In this document: piece by piece, positions 1-12,006 of the stretch
Numbering within the stretch: position 1 is the first letter of the stretch
Layout: each line of letters starts with the position of its first letter
NCBI GenBank assembly: GCA_014621425.1
Contig: JAANBB010000038.1
Span: 1-64,000, forward strand
Direction: 5' to 3'
Origin: Cylindrodendrum hubeiense
Lineage: Eukaryota > Ascomycota > Sordariomycetes > Hypocreales > Nectriaceae
Length of the DNA stretch: 64,000 nt
Made by a program: the position numbers and the translations under genes
Notes under the pieces: model-generated
Databases searched by the model: none
Seen by the model: only the letters and a program-made list of their open reading frames with translations
What the model was told of the DNA's origin: nothing

Positions 1-272
1 CCGATGCCTTCCGCCCGGAGCGGTGGCTGACGGACGACGGCACCGGCGTGACACAGCGCTCGGCCGCCGAGTTCCCCGTCTTCAACGGCGGGCCGCGCAT
101 CTGTCTTGGCAAGCGCATGGCGGAGCTGGTCGTAGTGCAGGTGCTGGCTCGGTTCGTGGGTGCATTCGACTTTGTCCCGGCGTTTGAGGGCGAGAGGGTG
201 AGTAAGAGCAGCTTGACGCTGCCCATGGAGGGCGGGCTACCTGTATATGTGCGACGTAGGCCATCTTCATAG
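1..272 (+). CDS. Cytochrome P450, C-terminal fragment
   Basis: This is the last ~90 residues of a P450 monooxygenase; the rest lies outside the window. The frame opens at base 3 with the PERW segment (DAFRPERWL) and runs into the haem-binding loop FNGGPRICLG, whose cysteine codon at 102-104 is the haem thiolate ligand. A typical C-terminal beta region follows, and a TAG stop ends at 272. The FNGGPRICLGK form of the loop is common in CYP52/CYP86-like fatty-acid or alkane hydroxylases. This suggests, but does not prove, that substrate class. P450s of this type usually sit in the ER membrane through an N-terminal anchor that is not visible here. No intron is apparent. The next gene, BUD22, converges on it, with about 80 bp between the two stops. 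Confidence 0.92.
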   Translation, partial: DAFRPERWLTDDGTGVTQRSAAEFPVFNGGPRICLGKRMAELVVVQVLARFVGAFDFVPAFEGERVSKSSLTLPMEGGLPVYVRRRPSS

Positions 273-353
273 TTAGCTACCTGGTCAAATGAGGAACGAC
301 GGAGCAATGTAATATTGTTGTTCACTATCTTGGTATCTCATGCACACGTGTGA

Positions 354-1769
354 TCAGTCAAATGTAATCTTAGATCCCGCAAACGACGCCTGCTTTTGCG
401 ACTCCTTGGCCTTTTTCATCGCCTCCCAACTAGGATGCAACACACCCTCATCATCCTTCTTCGGCGGCGGCTTAGCCACCTCCTCTACCGGCGCACCTCC
501 TTGGCGCATAAGCGGGTTCCGGATGCCCTTCTTCCACGGGCCAGAGTCGCCGCCCTCGACGGCACCACGCCTCATGTCCCAGCCCGAATCACGGCCGCCC
601 TTGGCGTTGTCGGGGTTCTGAAGATGCTTGGCCTTTTCGCCAAACTTCTTCTCCCAGATGGCCTGGCGTTGGCGCTGGCCGCGGCGCTTCTTGGCGGGCG
701 CGACGTCGACATCTGAGGCCGACTCGGAGCCGGAGATGTAGCCGCCCATGAGGGACGGGAGGAACGTAGAGCCGGTGGGACGGGCGGACACTGTGGACCT
801 TTCCTTCTTCTTCTTTGCGGGGGGTGGTGAGACTGAGCCGGAGGATTCTTCCTCGTCGTCTTCTTTGTCGGAGTCGGAGTCGGCGTCGGAGTCGGCGCCT
901 GAGCCGGAGAGAGAGATGTCGTCAAGGTTGACCTTTTCCTTTCCCTTGAAGCGTGCGAATCGCTCGTTGTCGAAGTCGTCTTCATCTTCATCGGAGGAAC
1001 TGCCCAGGAGGTGATCATATTTGGAGAATTCATCCTCTTCGGCAGCCTCTGCCTCACTATCAGGCTCCTCGGCCGGGCCAGGCTCATCGTCGTCTGAGAA
1101 ACCTTGGAAGTCTGATGCTTCGTCGTCGTCGTCCTCCTCCACCGACTCCATCACATCATCTTCATCCACCGTCCCGACCTTTTCGACCTTTTCGACCTTT
1201 TCGATCTTCTCGACCTTGGCTATTTGATCTTCTTGATCTTCCTTCTCTTGTTTGCCCTTGCGCACGCGCTTGCCCTTCTGGGGGATAGGTACGTTGAGGC
1301 TCTCGCAGACGGCTGCAATAGCGCGATCGACGGCCTTCTTGACAGGATCGCGGTTGTACAGTCCACTCGTGACATTATGGAGGGCGACGCGCTCCTCTTC
1401 CGAGAGGTTTGGTTTGGCGAGGCCGCGGCGGAGGTCTTCGGGGAGGTCTTTGGATTCGGCAATGGACTTGATCTTGAGGATGGAAGCGTGCATGTGGGCG
1501 CGAGCGGTTTGATGGAGGTCGAGGGACTGCAAGCGTTAGTCAATTGCATTAATGGATCTCAATTAATTGACATCGTTTACCTTGAGGACAGTGATCTCAC
1601 GATCTAACCGTTCCTTCTTGTCGGGCGTGATGCCATTCTCGCGAACACGCTTACTGAGGCGCTGTCGCTCGAAGCCCTTGGCAGCTTTGAGGGCCCGAGA
1701 TATCTCGTCCGAGTGTTTGTTGAGCTGATCTTGCAAGCTAGGCTCGCCGGAGCGCTTTCGTTTAGACAT
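354..1769 (-). CDS. BUD22: Bud22-family ribosome biogenesis protein
   Basis: Two exons (1769-1581 and 1526-354) are joined across a 54-bp intron (GTAAAC donor, TGACTAACG branch region, TTGCAG acceptor), giving 453 residues. The start is the ATG at 1769 (MSKRKRSGEPSLQDQLNKH). The N-terminal third is helical and basic. The middle is a long acidic Asp/Glu/Ser-rich region with tandem KVEK repeats. The C-terminus carries the family hallmark HPSWEAMKKAKE...KITFD. Yeast Bud22 and human SRFBP1 are relatives; Bud22 is a nucleolar factor for 18S rRNA maturation and 40S assembly. Identification rests on the conserved C-terminal block and the overall layout. The acidic region yields several out-of-frame open frames on both strands, which are shadows. 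Confidence 0.9.
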
Positions 1770-2098
1770 TTGAGCTGTGTGTGTGGTTTACGATAGAGAC
1801 ACGATCGAGACGTCCTGTTCGGCAGTCAATCAAAAAATTAAAGAAATTCTAGACAGTGCCGGTAATTCAGTGATTACGGTGCGGCGACGCAACTTGGTAT
1901 CCACATGGCGAGGTGGGGTTGCTTCGATTGATGCGGGGGCAGATAGGACCCGAGAATAGTTAAGATCTAACTCAACGTCTCTTCTATCTTTTATTATCTT
2001 TAACCATTACAAACTAGAGTTGCTCGCGCTCTTCCTTTTGTTCGATAGTTCTTGGGTCGGTTATTAATTGACAACTAACAGCACTACTCTCATTGACA

Positions 2099-3286
2099 AT
2101 GACTTCCCACGCAACCGATACAGCATCGCTCGATGCAAGCGCTCTTTTCAATGTGAATGGGCTAGTAGCTCTAGTGACTGGTGGTGGCTCTGGTGAGTGA
2201 TGAACTCGTTCCAGCAAGAACATCACTTGACAAGACAGGCATCGGACTCATGATGGCCAAGGCGCTCGCTCTCAATGGTGCGGCCAAGGTCTATATCGCG
2301 GGACGTCGACTCGACGTGCTACAGGAAGCAGCCGCTTCGGTCGGTCCCAACGTGATCCCTCTCAAGTGCGATGTAGCAAGCAAGAGCAGCCTTCAAGAAG
2401 CGGTGGATTTAATCAAAACGGACGCAGGATACTTGAACCTCTTGGTTTGCAACGCAGGCATTGGAGGCCCTCAGGTCAAGCCCATCACGCCGGAAACTAC
2501 GCTGGAGGAATGGGCCAGCGAGAATTTGGCGCACGACTTTGACGCCTACGTACAGCCGTTTGCCATCAATACGGCGGCAGTGTGGTTCACAGCCATGTCG
2601 TTCCTGACGCTCCTGGACGAAGGCAACAAGGCCAACAATATGCCGCAGTCGTCGCACATAATAGTGACGAGTTCCATTGGGGGCTTCAACAAGAAGGCAC
2701 CCGGAGGATTCGCGTACGGCCAGAGCAAGGCGGCGGCGACGTTGGCGACGAAGCAACTGTCGGTCGCATTACCGCAGTGGAATATCCGGTACGTGTCCTC
2801 CATGAGGCCTCCATTCCACCTCGATCCGTCAGGGATGAGTTATATTCCGACGGCATTGCTCGGTTATTCAGAACTTGGCTGACCCGGCGGTGTATCAACT
2901 CCAGGGCAAATTGTATTGCACCAGGGTGTAAGTCCGTCTTGTTGTTGTGGCATTGTCTCATCTCATTTGCCGTTGGGTAACCTCGGATATTGGCGTGTCC
3001 TCTACTGACATGAGCAGTGTTTCCGAGCGAGATGTCGGCACCCATCGTCAAGCTCTACGGAGGCGGGGAGGGTGAGCCCAGTGGCAGCAACAGCGGTAGC
3101 AACAGCGGCAGCAACAGCGGCAGAGTGAGCGTCCCTGCAGCGGCCGTTCCGATGCGGCGTCTGGGCGAGGAGCAAGACATGGCGGGCACGTTGCTGTATC
3201 TCGCGTCCCGAGCGGGCGCCTACACCAACGGGGCAGTGGTGACGGTGGATGGAGGCCGGCTCGGCAACTTCCCGGCCGTCTTTTAG
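2099..3286 (+). CDS. Short-chain dehydrogenase/reductase (classical SDR)
   Basis: Four exons (2099-2192, 2239-2788, 2905-2927, 3018-3286) give 311 residues. Splicing restores the dinucleotide-binding motif TGGGSGIG across intron 1, and IRANCIAPGLFPSEMS across introns 2 and 3; exon 3 is only 23 nt. Other SDR landmarks are CNAGIGG, the catalytic serine in SSIGG and the YGQSK (Y-x3-K) active site. A C-terminal VDGG completes the fold. The enzyme should be an NAD(P)-dependent oxidoreductase of the type often annotated as 3-oxoacyl-ACP reductase-like (RhlG-type); the substrate cannot be read from sequence. An imperfect 12-bp repeat at about 3071-3123 encodes a Gly/Ser/Asn linker before the last helix, where homologues usually have a short loop. 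Confidence 0.9.
3070..3125 (+). repeat. In-gene 12-bp Gly/Ser/Asn-coding tandem repeat
   Basis: Repeats of a GGCAGCAACAGC-like unit encode GSNS iterations in the last exon of the SDR gene. The copies differ at third positions only (GGC/GGT, AGC), so the repeat is old enough to have diverged but keeps frame. Confidence 0.8.
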
Positions 3287-4617
3287 GCCTCGCTGATGAG
3301 GGTGAGGTTGAGGAGGAGGGCTGATGCGGCGGCGGGTGGAGTCGTTGAGTGGGCCATCCGGACATCGAGTTGCGGGTTGACCCTTGCCCTTGTCATATTT
3401 CTCCAAGATCAACGCCACATAGGCTTGGAGGTTTGATGATGACCCTGGCAAATGGGCGAATCATGGCCCCGGGCTGAATCAGCGTCGCCTGATGGGCTAG
3501 ATTTCCGGTAGGGCTACAGGCCTGCAACGACGCAAATCACTCCATCGTGGTGCCTCGCCCGCACAACCAATGCCGGCCAGCCAACCAGCCCCCTCGAGAT
3601 GGTGTTATAATCCGGACGCGCAGGGTATTCTAAGCAGGGAGTTTTCAAGCAGGGGGGCCGAAACCTTTTTGGCTTGCCCTTTACGGACGCCAGGTCAAGT
3701 CGACGCCGCGGTGTCGGGCAGCTGGCTGGCCGCGCAAGGCCTCGAATCTGGCGACTTGCCGTGTTGGTGTCGTGTTCTCCGAGGAGCCCCTGGTGAGGGG
3801 AGAAGCCTGTTTATTGCACCAATGGAGGATTCGTGGTGTGATGTTTGACTCTGTTTAGGCAATGAGTGCTTGTTTCGTTCTCATACAGACTGTCAACAGA
3901 CTGTCATGTCATTGTCTCGTGCTCTGTCAGACCACCGGTCATGATAAAGTTCCCCCACAGTCACAAGCATGCTGACCGAACCCCGATGCCAAAATTGTCA
4001 TACCCTGACCGATGACGTTCCTCGGTCTAGCTCGGTCAACGAAGCTCCGAGTCCGACGCTGTTAGCTCCCTTGATATTGATGATATAATAATTCCACGTA
4101 AGGACCGGCAACAGCATAGCGGCGGTCTAACAGAGACTTCAAGACCTGTCGAAATATGCATGGCTTGCATTGGTTTGGCGTTTGAAGTTGACCACCCCCA
4201 ATCGACCCAAGCATTGGTTAAACGACTCAAGCCATGCATCAAGCATCCCAGTCTATCCACACGCACTGCAAGATTCGCCAGGCTGATGGACTAAGCCCCG
4301 AAGGTGCCGCCAGCTCGGCCTCGTCTCCTTAGTGCCCTAGTCTCCCCCAACGTAGGTCCGATTACGTTGGCATCGACGGGCGGAGTGAGCAAGGAGCCCT
4401 GACATTTGGGGTTGAGAAGCGATGAGTTGAGCTTTGGGGGTTGGGGTAAGTCGGAGGGTTTCTGGGCTTGACAAGGGATGCGTATTGCGTCGTCTATCTT
4501 CACTCCATGAGGTCCTGCCCATCTGTTAAAGCCCCAACTGTCACACCGCGGTGTCATTGTTGGATATTGCGACTCTCATGGCGTCTCGCTGTTTTGCATA
4601 CCGAGTACGGAGTACGG

Positions 4618-4656
4618 GGCACGACAGGGACTGACAGGGACCGACAGGGACTGAGA
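4618..4656. repeat. 10-bp tandem repeat
   Basis: About 3.5 copies of a GACAGGGACT-like unit lie in non-coding DNA; copies differ by single bases. Confidence 0.7.
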
Positions 4657-6008
4657 GAGGGGCGGACTTACAGATGGCCGCCTCTCCACTCCCCCAAATC
4701 CAGACGAACCCCACCATGGCCCAAGCTCCGAGGTTGCATCCCATCGCTGGGCGCACGCTATCTGGGGGTTCTAGGGCCCCCGTCCCGGGCCTGGAGGTGC
4801 CGCCGGCTACTGGGAGGCCCTGTACGATGTAGGCTGTAGCTGTAGGCTGTAGATGCTAGAAGCCTAGAAGCCTACCGTGGCCGGCACGCTAGAGGAAGGC
4901 CTGTCTGTCTGCTTTGCCGCCTGAACAAGCCGCACGGGGGATGAGGCGGCTTTGTTGGGCCGTCGCCGCGGAATGTCTGGCGCGGGATAGGATGGAGAGG
5001 GCGGGATGGGGACTATGAATGCCGTGGAATGGAGCCGATGGGGTTCTGTACTACCAGGCGACGGTGGATGCCCGCACATTGAGTCCCTAAGGCAGGTAGT
5101 TGGGTAGGTAGGGAGGCACGATTGAAAGATGCCATGTCATATTCTCGATGTTGAGCGACGTCATGGTTCTGCGAGCTCCACGATACACGCACACACACAA
5201 CGCCCACACGACACCCACAAGCATGCGCCTTGTGCATCCAAACCATGTGCTGTCGCCCCAGCATGGATGGATGGTTACATGCCTGTAAGCTCTGGAGTCA
5301 ACGACAACAACACCACGATCGAGAATCCCATTCCGTTAAAGCCGAATACACATGTCCGGGAAACACATGGGTTTCTGAGCCAGGCCCAAAACACGCAACC
5401 CCAATCTCTTTACCTTGGTCCCCGGACTTGCAACCCCAAAATGACGTGGTGCGCTCAACAGTGAGCCCATTCAGTCTATAGCCGAGGATATTCCAACACC
5501 AACAAGCACCAGCCATGTCGCGGCTTTAGGCTCAAGACGGGTTTGACACGGCTGATGGCGGACGGTCTGGGCTCGGTCTGTTCAAGGTCCATATTTCCTC
5601 CCACGGAGCGTATCAACCGTCTCGAAGGCGCAGCCAGCGGCGCACACCAAGGGTGTCATCTCCACGATGGTTCCTCCTACGTACCACCTACGTACAACCC
5701 TTTGGCGGGTAACTGACATGGTCCTTTTGAGCTGGTTCCTGGCAAGGGGGGCCGTCGTATCCTGGCAGCTGCGTGATCGGGCACCGTACATCATGCACCC
5801 TATCCATGAATGGAAATCAAATACGCATTGCGTCGTCGTGGTGTTTGCTGATGCGAGGATTTTATCGCATGTCTGCGGCTTACACGGGGGTCGTTGGAAT
5901 ATCGACCGGGGAAACCAGGTTTTTACGCCATCTTGGGGAACTTCGGGCGCGTGGTCCGAGCCGAGCTGTCGTCTCGTCTATATTGGCGAGCCGAGCATCG
6001 ACGGTGGT

Positions 6009-6090
6009 GGAGTGGAGTGGTGGATGGCGGAGGAGATGGCGGAGGAGATGGCGGAGGAGAAGGTGGAGGAGAAGGTGGAGAGGCGAGAGA
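6009..6090. repeat. GGAGGAGATGGC-type minisatellite
   Basis: A purine-rich 12-bp unit is repeated several times and then degrades into GGAGGAGAAGGT copies. It makes spurious Met-Ala-Glu-Glu open frames but shows no sign of being part of a gene. Confidence 0.7.
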
Positions 6091-6785
6091 CGACTGGGGC
6101 ACGATTGAGGAGAGACGGCCCGCAATCAATGAGCCGCCTGTGGATGCCCTGATGCGCCTTGACGCGCCTCGATGCGCCTTGATGCTTGCTGTGCTGCTGA
6201 TGCTTGCTGGTTCGTCCCTTTTGTTGGGTCCATCCTACTGAGTCCTGTCACTAGCGTCGCCGCCAGACACGGCTTGGGGGTTAGCATTTCAAGTTGGGAC
6301 AATCGAGTTGATATCATTGTCGAGGGTTCACCACATCTGATACCATCAACGGGAGATGGCTGCGATGCGACACATGGACGCACGGCATTATCAGTACCTC
6401 GCCCTCCCACTCTTGCCGCAGCACGCCAATGACGCAGAAACGCAGCAAATCTGCAAGCCCCCCTAGAGAAAAGCAAACATGCATCTTCCAGACCTGCAAC
6501 TGCAAGCCCGCGACGAAACTCGCAAGCGCGCCCCGGCCCGGGCCCGGGCTTCAGGTTCTGGCGGCTAGGGGACCTGGGAGGTGGTTTGGGGTGGAGGATG
6601 CGCCGGCCTGGGCGAGCTCGAGAAGCGGCACCAGCGGGCGTGAAGCAGCGTTGGTGGCGTGGGTCGTGGGCCGTTTTTGCGCTGATGGGATCTGATAGCC
6701 ACGATATGTATGGCGGTTTTTCGGTTGCACTCTGGAGAAGTTGGAGGTTGCCTGGTTGTTTCTGGCGTTTCTGGCGTGTCTGGAC

Positions 6786-6850
6786 TGCATGAGCCAGCAT
6801 CTGGCAACCAGCATTTGGCAACCAGCATCAAGCATCAAGCATCCAGCATC
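6786..6850. repeat. CCAGCATC-type short tandem repeat
   Basis: Several copies of (C)CAGCATCTGGCAA/CAAGCATC-like units occur in succession in non-coding DNA. No coding context is seen. Confidence 0.55.
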
Positions 6851-8444
6851 GCGGGACGGCAGGGCATGGCAACCGTTCCATCCATCCCTCGTCCATTCAA
6901 CAACCTGTCCACTCAATCCCAGCGTCACCCACAGAACCGCCACGGCGAGATTGTCAGAAACCCATTATCCGACTGGATGGATGCCGCTTTGGGGTCAGAC
7001 AGGGGCCGTCGGCAGCCTCGCCCTGCAGCCTATGGCCTCGTCGGCCTGCCGCCAATTGTCGCAGTCGGACATTCATTGTACCACCAATTCCCAATTACCA
7101 CGGCTAACATGGACAGGCCAGACCAGACGCGTCGGAGCACACCCGGTGTCGACGCAGCCACAGTCCCCACCAGCCACGGCGCGGAGACCATTGTCAAGTC
7201 GGCGATTTGTCGTCCCTCTCTTCTCGCTCTCCCTTCCCACTCCCACCACCCAAAGCAGTCCCCGTCGCGGTCACAATTGGGGGATCCTTGTCTGGCCGCC
7301 GCTGGCTGTGAATCCATGGCTGTGAATCTAGTGGCCGTGGATCCAGCCCAGCAGTGCGTGCCCACTTGCCCACTTGCACTCGCCCGCTTTCCCGCTTGCC
7401 CACTCTCTACACGCATGCACGCCTCCCCGCTATCGACGACGTCCTGCGTCTGAGTCCCGCTCGCTGCCACTAAGTAGACGGCATAATCAACGTACAGCGC
7501 TGTAGCCTCCACTGCCCACGCCCGCACCGCAAACGCCAACTTCAACGACAAGCCGGCCCGGCTAGAGAGCAAAACCGCCGCCGCCTGGGAGCCGGAGGGG
7601 AAGACACTGTTTCCCCCTCCCAATGGCGACGGCGGCGATGCGCCAAAAAGCGCACTTGTAGCCACAGGTAGCGGCTCGCTCGCACCTAACCTGTCAGTTG
7701 ATCGTCACTCCTCCCACTGAAGCAGCCTCCCGAACGGCCACAAACCCAAACCCCGCAGTTGCCAGCGCAGGTGGATGGGCGATTCCGGGCGTGTATGGCT
7801 GCTTCTCGACAGAGGGTGTGAAGAGCCCGAGGCCGACAACGGTTGGATGCGACGCTGTGGCAGCATCGTCGGCCTCGTTGGGCGAGTCCAGCCAGTCGCA
7901 GCTCCGCGCGGGCATGAACCAGCAGAGCGCGGCAGAGTTACACTACTCGACTGCTACGGCCCAAAACACCATGGTCTGAACCTTGGGGCCTCGGTGAGTG
8001 GCTCGGCGTGTCGATGCTGCGTCCTTGCTGCGTCTTTGTTGCGTCGCTGCTGTTCTGCCGTACCTGGGACCTTGCGGTACAAGGCCCTCCGCGATGCTAC
8101 CATCCGGCACCTCTGAAGCTTCGCCGTACCTTTGACCTTTCAGTACAACCCTCGTGATGCTGCCTCCGCGGGTCTCCGGTGGAGGGTCGCCAGTGGATGA
8201 TATTACTTCAACCGTCGTCATCGCTGTGCTGGATAAATATCACAGCAACCTCGTCCCTCCCCTCCTGCCTCCGAAAGTATGAATCCCAAAGAGCCCATTC
8301 GTGATCCCCCTCCTTCCCCGCGCCTTGTCCGTTGCTGGTCCCGTCCCTTCCCGTCGACTGTGTCATCGCGTCCTTCTCCTCTTCCTCGGCCTCGACACTG
8401 ATCATTAGACTTCACCCTCGGGGCTTTCAGCTTGTCCAATCTCT

Positions 8445-8505
8445 CTTCTTTCCCACTCTCCTCTGCTCTCCTCTCCTCTCCTCTCCGCTCCTCTCCTGCT
8501 CGGCC
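8445..8505. promoter_or_regulatory. Pyrimidine-rich tract upstream of carrier gene
   Basis: A CTCTCCTCT-type run on the plus strand lies 860-920 bp upstream of the mitochondrial carrier ATG. CT-rich stretches are common near transcription starts of strongly expressed genes in filamentous fungi, so this may mark the promoter/leader. That reading is inference; no TATA box can be assigned with confidence. Confidence 0.35.
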
Positions 8506-9363
8506 ATCTCTCTCCGCCGCGCTTTGACAGCTCGCTCTATCCGAGCGACATCCCGTATTCTTCCTCGAATATCAGTTTCCGAGGAGCTGCTAGTCCGTCC
8601 GCCAAGTGGCTGTTTCCGAGTCAATCCCGTCAGGATATCCGGCCTGCTTGACGTCAACACCAAGCTCGACGGCCATCCATCGCCCGGCGCCGCCCATCAA
8701 TCTCCGTCTTCCCAGCCATCCAGCCATCCAGCTACAGCTATTTGCCCACGCCTTCGCGCTTGCGGCAACGTCTGGAGCCCCACGGTCCTCTTTCTCGTCG
8801 GAACCCGCGCCTGAAACCTGCCAGGTAAGCCAGCTTTCTCTCTGCTGCGTCTGGAACGTCGTTGCCCACTCCCACGTCCTGAGCCCTGCATCAACCTAGC
8901 ATTCGATCCACCCGACGGGCGGAGCCCTGGCGGCATTCCACTCCCGTCGATTCACACCCCCCATGTCTTAGTGAGACACCCTCCCAGACTACCACAGTCC
9001 CAATGTCCCCCACCCCCAGGCCCGGACCCGTTCTCCGGCCGAGGTGAAGGTCCGGATCTCTTCGGCCTGGATGCCCTGGATGCCATGGATGTCATGCTAT
9101 GAGAGTCCTTCAACCCGTGCTCGGCTGTAAGCCACAACTTCTCCACACCCCAGAGCCAAGCATGACATGTTATATTAAACCCCCGCGACTGCCACCATGT
9201 TGCCCACGACTTATACCAACCCCAGATCAACTCACCCCTGCTCCTCATCCATATACCTTAGACGACGCCCAGCTTGAATCGACTCTATTCACTCTTCACT
9301 TGACTAATATAGAGTCAAGGTCCCGATCCGGCTAGCAACACCAACGCTCATCCATTCATCATA

Positions 9364-10410
9364 ATGAGTTCCGGAAGCCTCAAGCAAGCGGCTGAGTCCG
9401 CTCGATCCAAGACGAGCGAGGTCATTGGAGCTGCCAGGAGTGACTCAGTCGCCATTGCCAGTGATCTGCTTCACTCCCCCATCGTCAGGGCCGCCCTGCC
9501 TTTCATCAATGGTGGCATCAGCGGCATGGTGGCCACCTCGGTCATCCAGCCCGTCGACATGATCAAGGTCCGCATCCAACTCGCCGGCGAGGGGTCTGCA
9601 ACCGGCCCTAAGCCCACTGCCATGTCCGTCACTCGACAGATCATCTCCAGCGGCAAGGCCATGGACTTGTACACTGGTCTCTCCGCCGGTCTCCTCCGAC
9701 AGGCCGTCTACACCACTGCCCGCCTCGGCATCTTCGACACCTTGATGGGCAACCTGGCTGTTAAGGCCAAGGCCGAAGGACGACAAGTTGGCTTCAAGGA
9801 GCGAGCCACTGCTGGTCTCACCGCCGGTGGTCTCGCTGCCATGGTCGGCAACCCCGCTGATCTGGCCCTCATCCGTATGCAGAGCGATGGCCTCAAGCCT
9901 CTCGCCGAGCGCAAGAACTACAAGTCCGTCATCGACGCCCTGAGCTCCATCGCCAAGAACGAGGGTGTCGCCGCCCTCTGGTCCGGAGCCGCCCCAACCG
10001 TCGTCCGCGCCATGGCCCTCAACTTTGGCCAGCTCGCCTTTTTCAGCGAGGCCAAGGCTCAGCTCAAGCAGAACACCGAACTCTCCACCCAAGCCCAGAC
10101 CCTCAGCGCCAGCGCCATCGCCGGCTTCTTCGCCTCCTTCTTCTCTCTACCCTTCGACTTTGTCAAGACTCGACTCCAGAAGCAGCAGAAGGGCCCCGAC
10201 GGCAAGGTCCCCTACAAGGGCATGGCCGACTGCTTCACCAAGGTCGCCAAGCAGGAGGGCATCTTCCGATTCTACCGTGGCTTCGGCACCTATTACATTC
10301 GCATTGCCCCTCATGCGTAAGTCTCTTGTTCTGTGTGTCTTTCAATCGCTAACTTTCGCAGAATGGTGACGCTCATCGTTGCCGACTACCTGGGCTTTAT
10401 TACCAAATAA
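9364..10410 (+). CDS. Mitochondrial carrier, 2-oxoglutarate/malate type
   Basis: Two exons (9364-10316 and 10362-10410) with a 45-bp intron (GTAAGT...TTCGCAG) give 333 residues. Three carrier repeats each bear the family signature Px(D/E)xx(K/R): QPVDMIKVRIQ, NPADLALIRMQ and LPFDFVKTRLQ. This places the product in the inner mitochondrial membrane as a six-helix SLC25 antiporter. The order and wording of the signatures resemble the oxoglutarate/malate carrier (SLC25A11-like), so the likely job is exchange of 2-oxoglutarate for malate; dicarboxylate carriers are close alternatives. The short last exon encodes the end of helix 6 (MVTLIVADYLGFITK). Codon use is strongly C-ending, consistent with high expression. 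The N-terminal ~45 residues before the first repeat are Ser/Ala-rich. Confidence 0.92.
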
Positions 10411-11183
10411 ACTGTCTCGCATAGCAATGAACAGTCTTTGGGATAGATTTTTTATATTGGGCGTTGGGATAGCATTGCTACGGGGTTTTCGGGTCGGGAC
10501 GGTAGGATACCATTGTTGTTCTTTAATTTCCTTGTCTCTTTGAGTAGCTGGCCTCTGAATAAAAGAATGTCCTTTTTACTTGCACACTGGTCTGAGTGGA
10601 CCAGCTTGTCTGAACCACAATGTTTTTGATAGCACTGACAAAACCTCATGTCTCATCAAATATAGATAAAACCAGAAACTGAAATTCTTATCACTTTACA
10701 GGCTATGTGGTACTACAATGGCGTGGCCAAAGACGGGGGAGGCAGGTGAACAGTACAGCCAGCATCGACGACACATCCTGAGAGATTGCAACCCAGGCGC
10801 CGGCGCAGGCACTAAGTCATTCTCTACAAAACAGTTGCAGCTGACCCTAGTCTATTATGAAATGCCCATCTTTTACATGTGTCTTTACAGCATTGCTAAT
10901 CCCTGTGTTTTAGCCCGCAACGTGTCACAATTACGACGAGAATGATCGAACCGAACCTACGGGCATTGCTGAACGCTTCATCGCCCTTGCACAGTCATGA
11001 GGGGACCGGACCTCTTGAATCGGCTCACCCAAGATGGAGACTTGGAAGATTTGGGGATTTCTGTCTCTGAGGGTTCATGATGTGATGATCCGCACGGTGG
11101 CTTCGGCACCCAGTGACCCCAATATGGGGTCTGAAGCGCACTCAGCCCCGACAAAATAATGAGAGATGTGGGAAGAAGAGGAG
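10411..11183. other. Intergenic, no gene seen
   Basis: AT-rich sequence downstream of the carrier. Only short frames without motifs are present. It leads into the repeat island that starts near 11184. Confidence 0.5.
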
Positions 11184-12006
11184 CGACATGTGTCGTAGCA
11201 TTTGTTTCTTTCTTGGAAAATGTATCCACTCATTTCCGTCTCTCCTTGTTTGACGTCTCTCACAACCAGCTCGTGGCGGGTGCACCAAGGGAGAGTCAGG
11301 TAGGCCGAGCCGAAGAGATTTACCAACCCTACCCAAGACACTATATGTTAGGGCATAGGTAGGCTCTTTTCTTCCTCTAGTTGATCTTCATGTTGCTCAA
11401 TGAGCGTCCCCCTGAGGCACTTACACCACGGATATAAGATCCCTTCTCAATACTCAACTGATAGGGAATTAATTTTCTCTCTTCAACCCATACAAATGTC
11501 AAGATGGCGCCCGCACCACAACCCAAAACCGACTCCCTCGTAGCCCTCCTAGACTGGGATGGTATCTAGCTCCAGCAGTTGATAGACGATTAGGCCGGCT
11601 CCTTCGTCAAGGATGCCGCCGGGGGCCCTCTCTCCTCGCCTTAGGACACTTGGGTTTAATTCCTTATATATTTAGGTATAATTCCCTACATGCGGTGATA
11701 CTGCTTGCCAGCACAACAGGGGTTTCAATACAGTAGGGCGGCTAGCCGGCTAGGTATTTAAGGGGCAGCTCTGTCCAATCTCTGGAGAGGAGCTTTTTTA
11801 GTCTCCTTTTTTTGTCTCGTCGTCTCGTCGGGTTTCTTTTTAATTTTTAATTTTTTTGATTGGGATTTCCGGGCTTCGCCTCTACCTTGAATCTCTCATT
11901 CGGAGATGATGTTTAGCAAACTGCCATGAGACCTGTGAGATGTTTAGCAAACTACCGTGAAACTTGGAAGATGAGTATGGACTCACACTTCCTGGATCCG
12001 AGGTAA
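11184..12006 (+). repeat. Inverted duplication, arm A (degraded copy)
   Basis: Four blocks match the reverse complement of 13777-15691: 11184-11254 (vs about 15625-15691), 11250-11340 (vs about 15470-15570), 11403-11560 (vs about 14610-14765) and 11806-12006 (vs about 13777-13930). Shared landmarks include GATGGCGCCCGCACCACAAC at 11503-11522 and GGGCTTCGCCTCTACCTTGA at 11871-11890. Where the arms differ, arm A often has T for C or A for G (TTTAGCAAACT against TTTGGCGGACT in arm B). The frame that arm B keeps open is broken here by TAG stops soon after the shared ATG at 11504. Arm A also carries a private ~32-bp tandem duplication around 11906-11970. The pattern is what RIP would leave on one copy of a repeat. 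Confidence 0.75.

Larger units (their letters stand above)
3287..9363. other. 6-kb region with no supportable gene
   Basis: No frame on either strand shows recognisable domains or coding-like conservation. The longer open frames (for example around 6710-7453 plus and 7030-7665 minus) overlap each other, lack motifs and appear to reflect GC content. What can be seen are small tandem repeats (4618-4656, 6009-6090, 6786-6850), a local imperfect duplication at about 8055-8105 and 8118-8168 (both contain GCCGTACCT...GTACAA), and a pyrimidine-rich tract at 8445-8505. The last ~900 bp has a CT-rich tract and a GTAAGC at 8824 that could be a 5'-UTR intron donor. This looks like the leader and promoter of the carrier gene at 9364. 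Confidence 0.55.

Noticed and set aside
7030..7665. 211-codon minus-strand frame starting MATSALFGASPPSP
   Set aside because: Overlaps a 247-codon plus-strand frame, with no domain or splice partners; attempts to join it to the frame at 7694-7915 did not give a convincing gene.
9445..10092. 215-codon minus-strand frame, Gly/Asp-rich
   Set aside because: Mirror of the strongly codon-biased carrier gene; the composition is an artefact of that bias.
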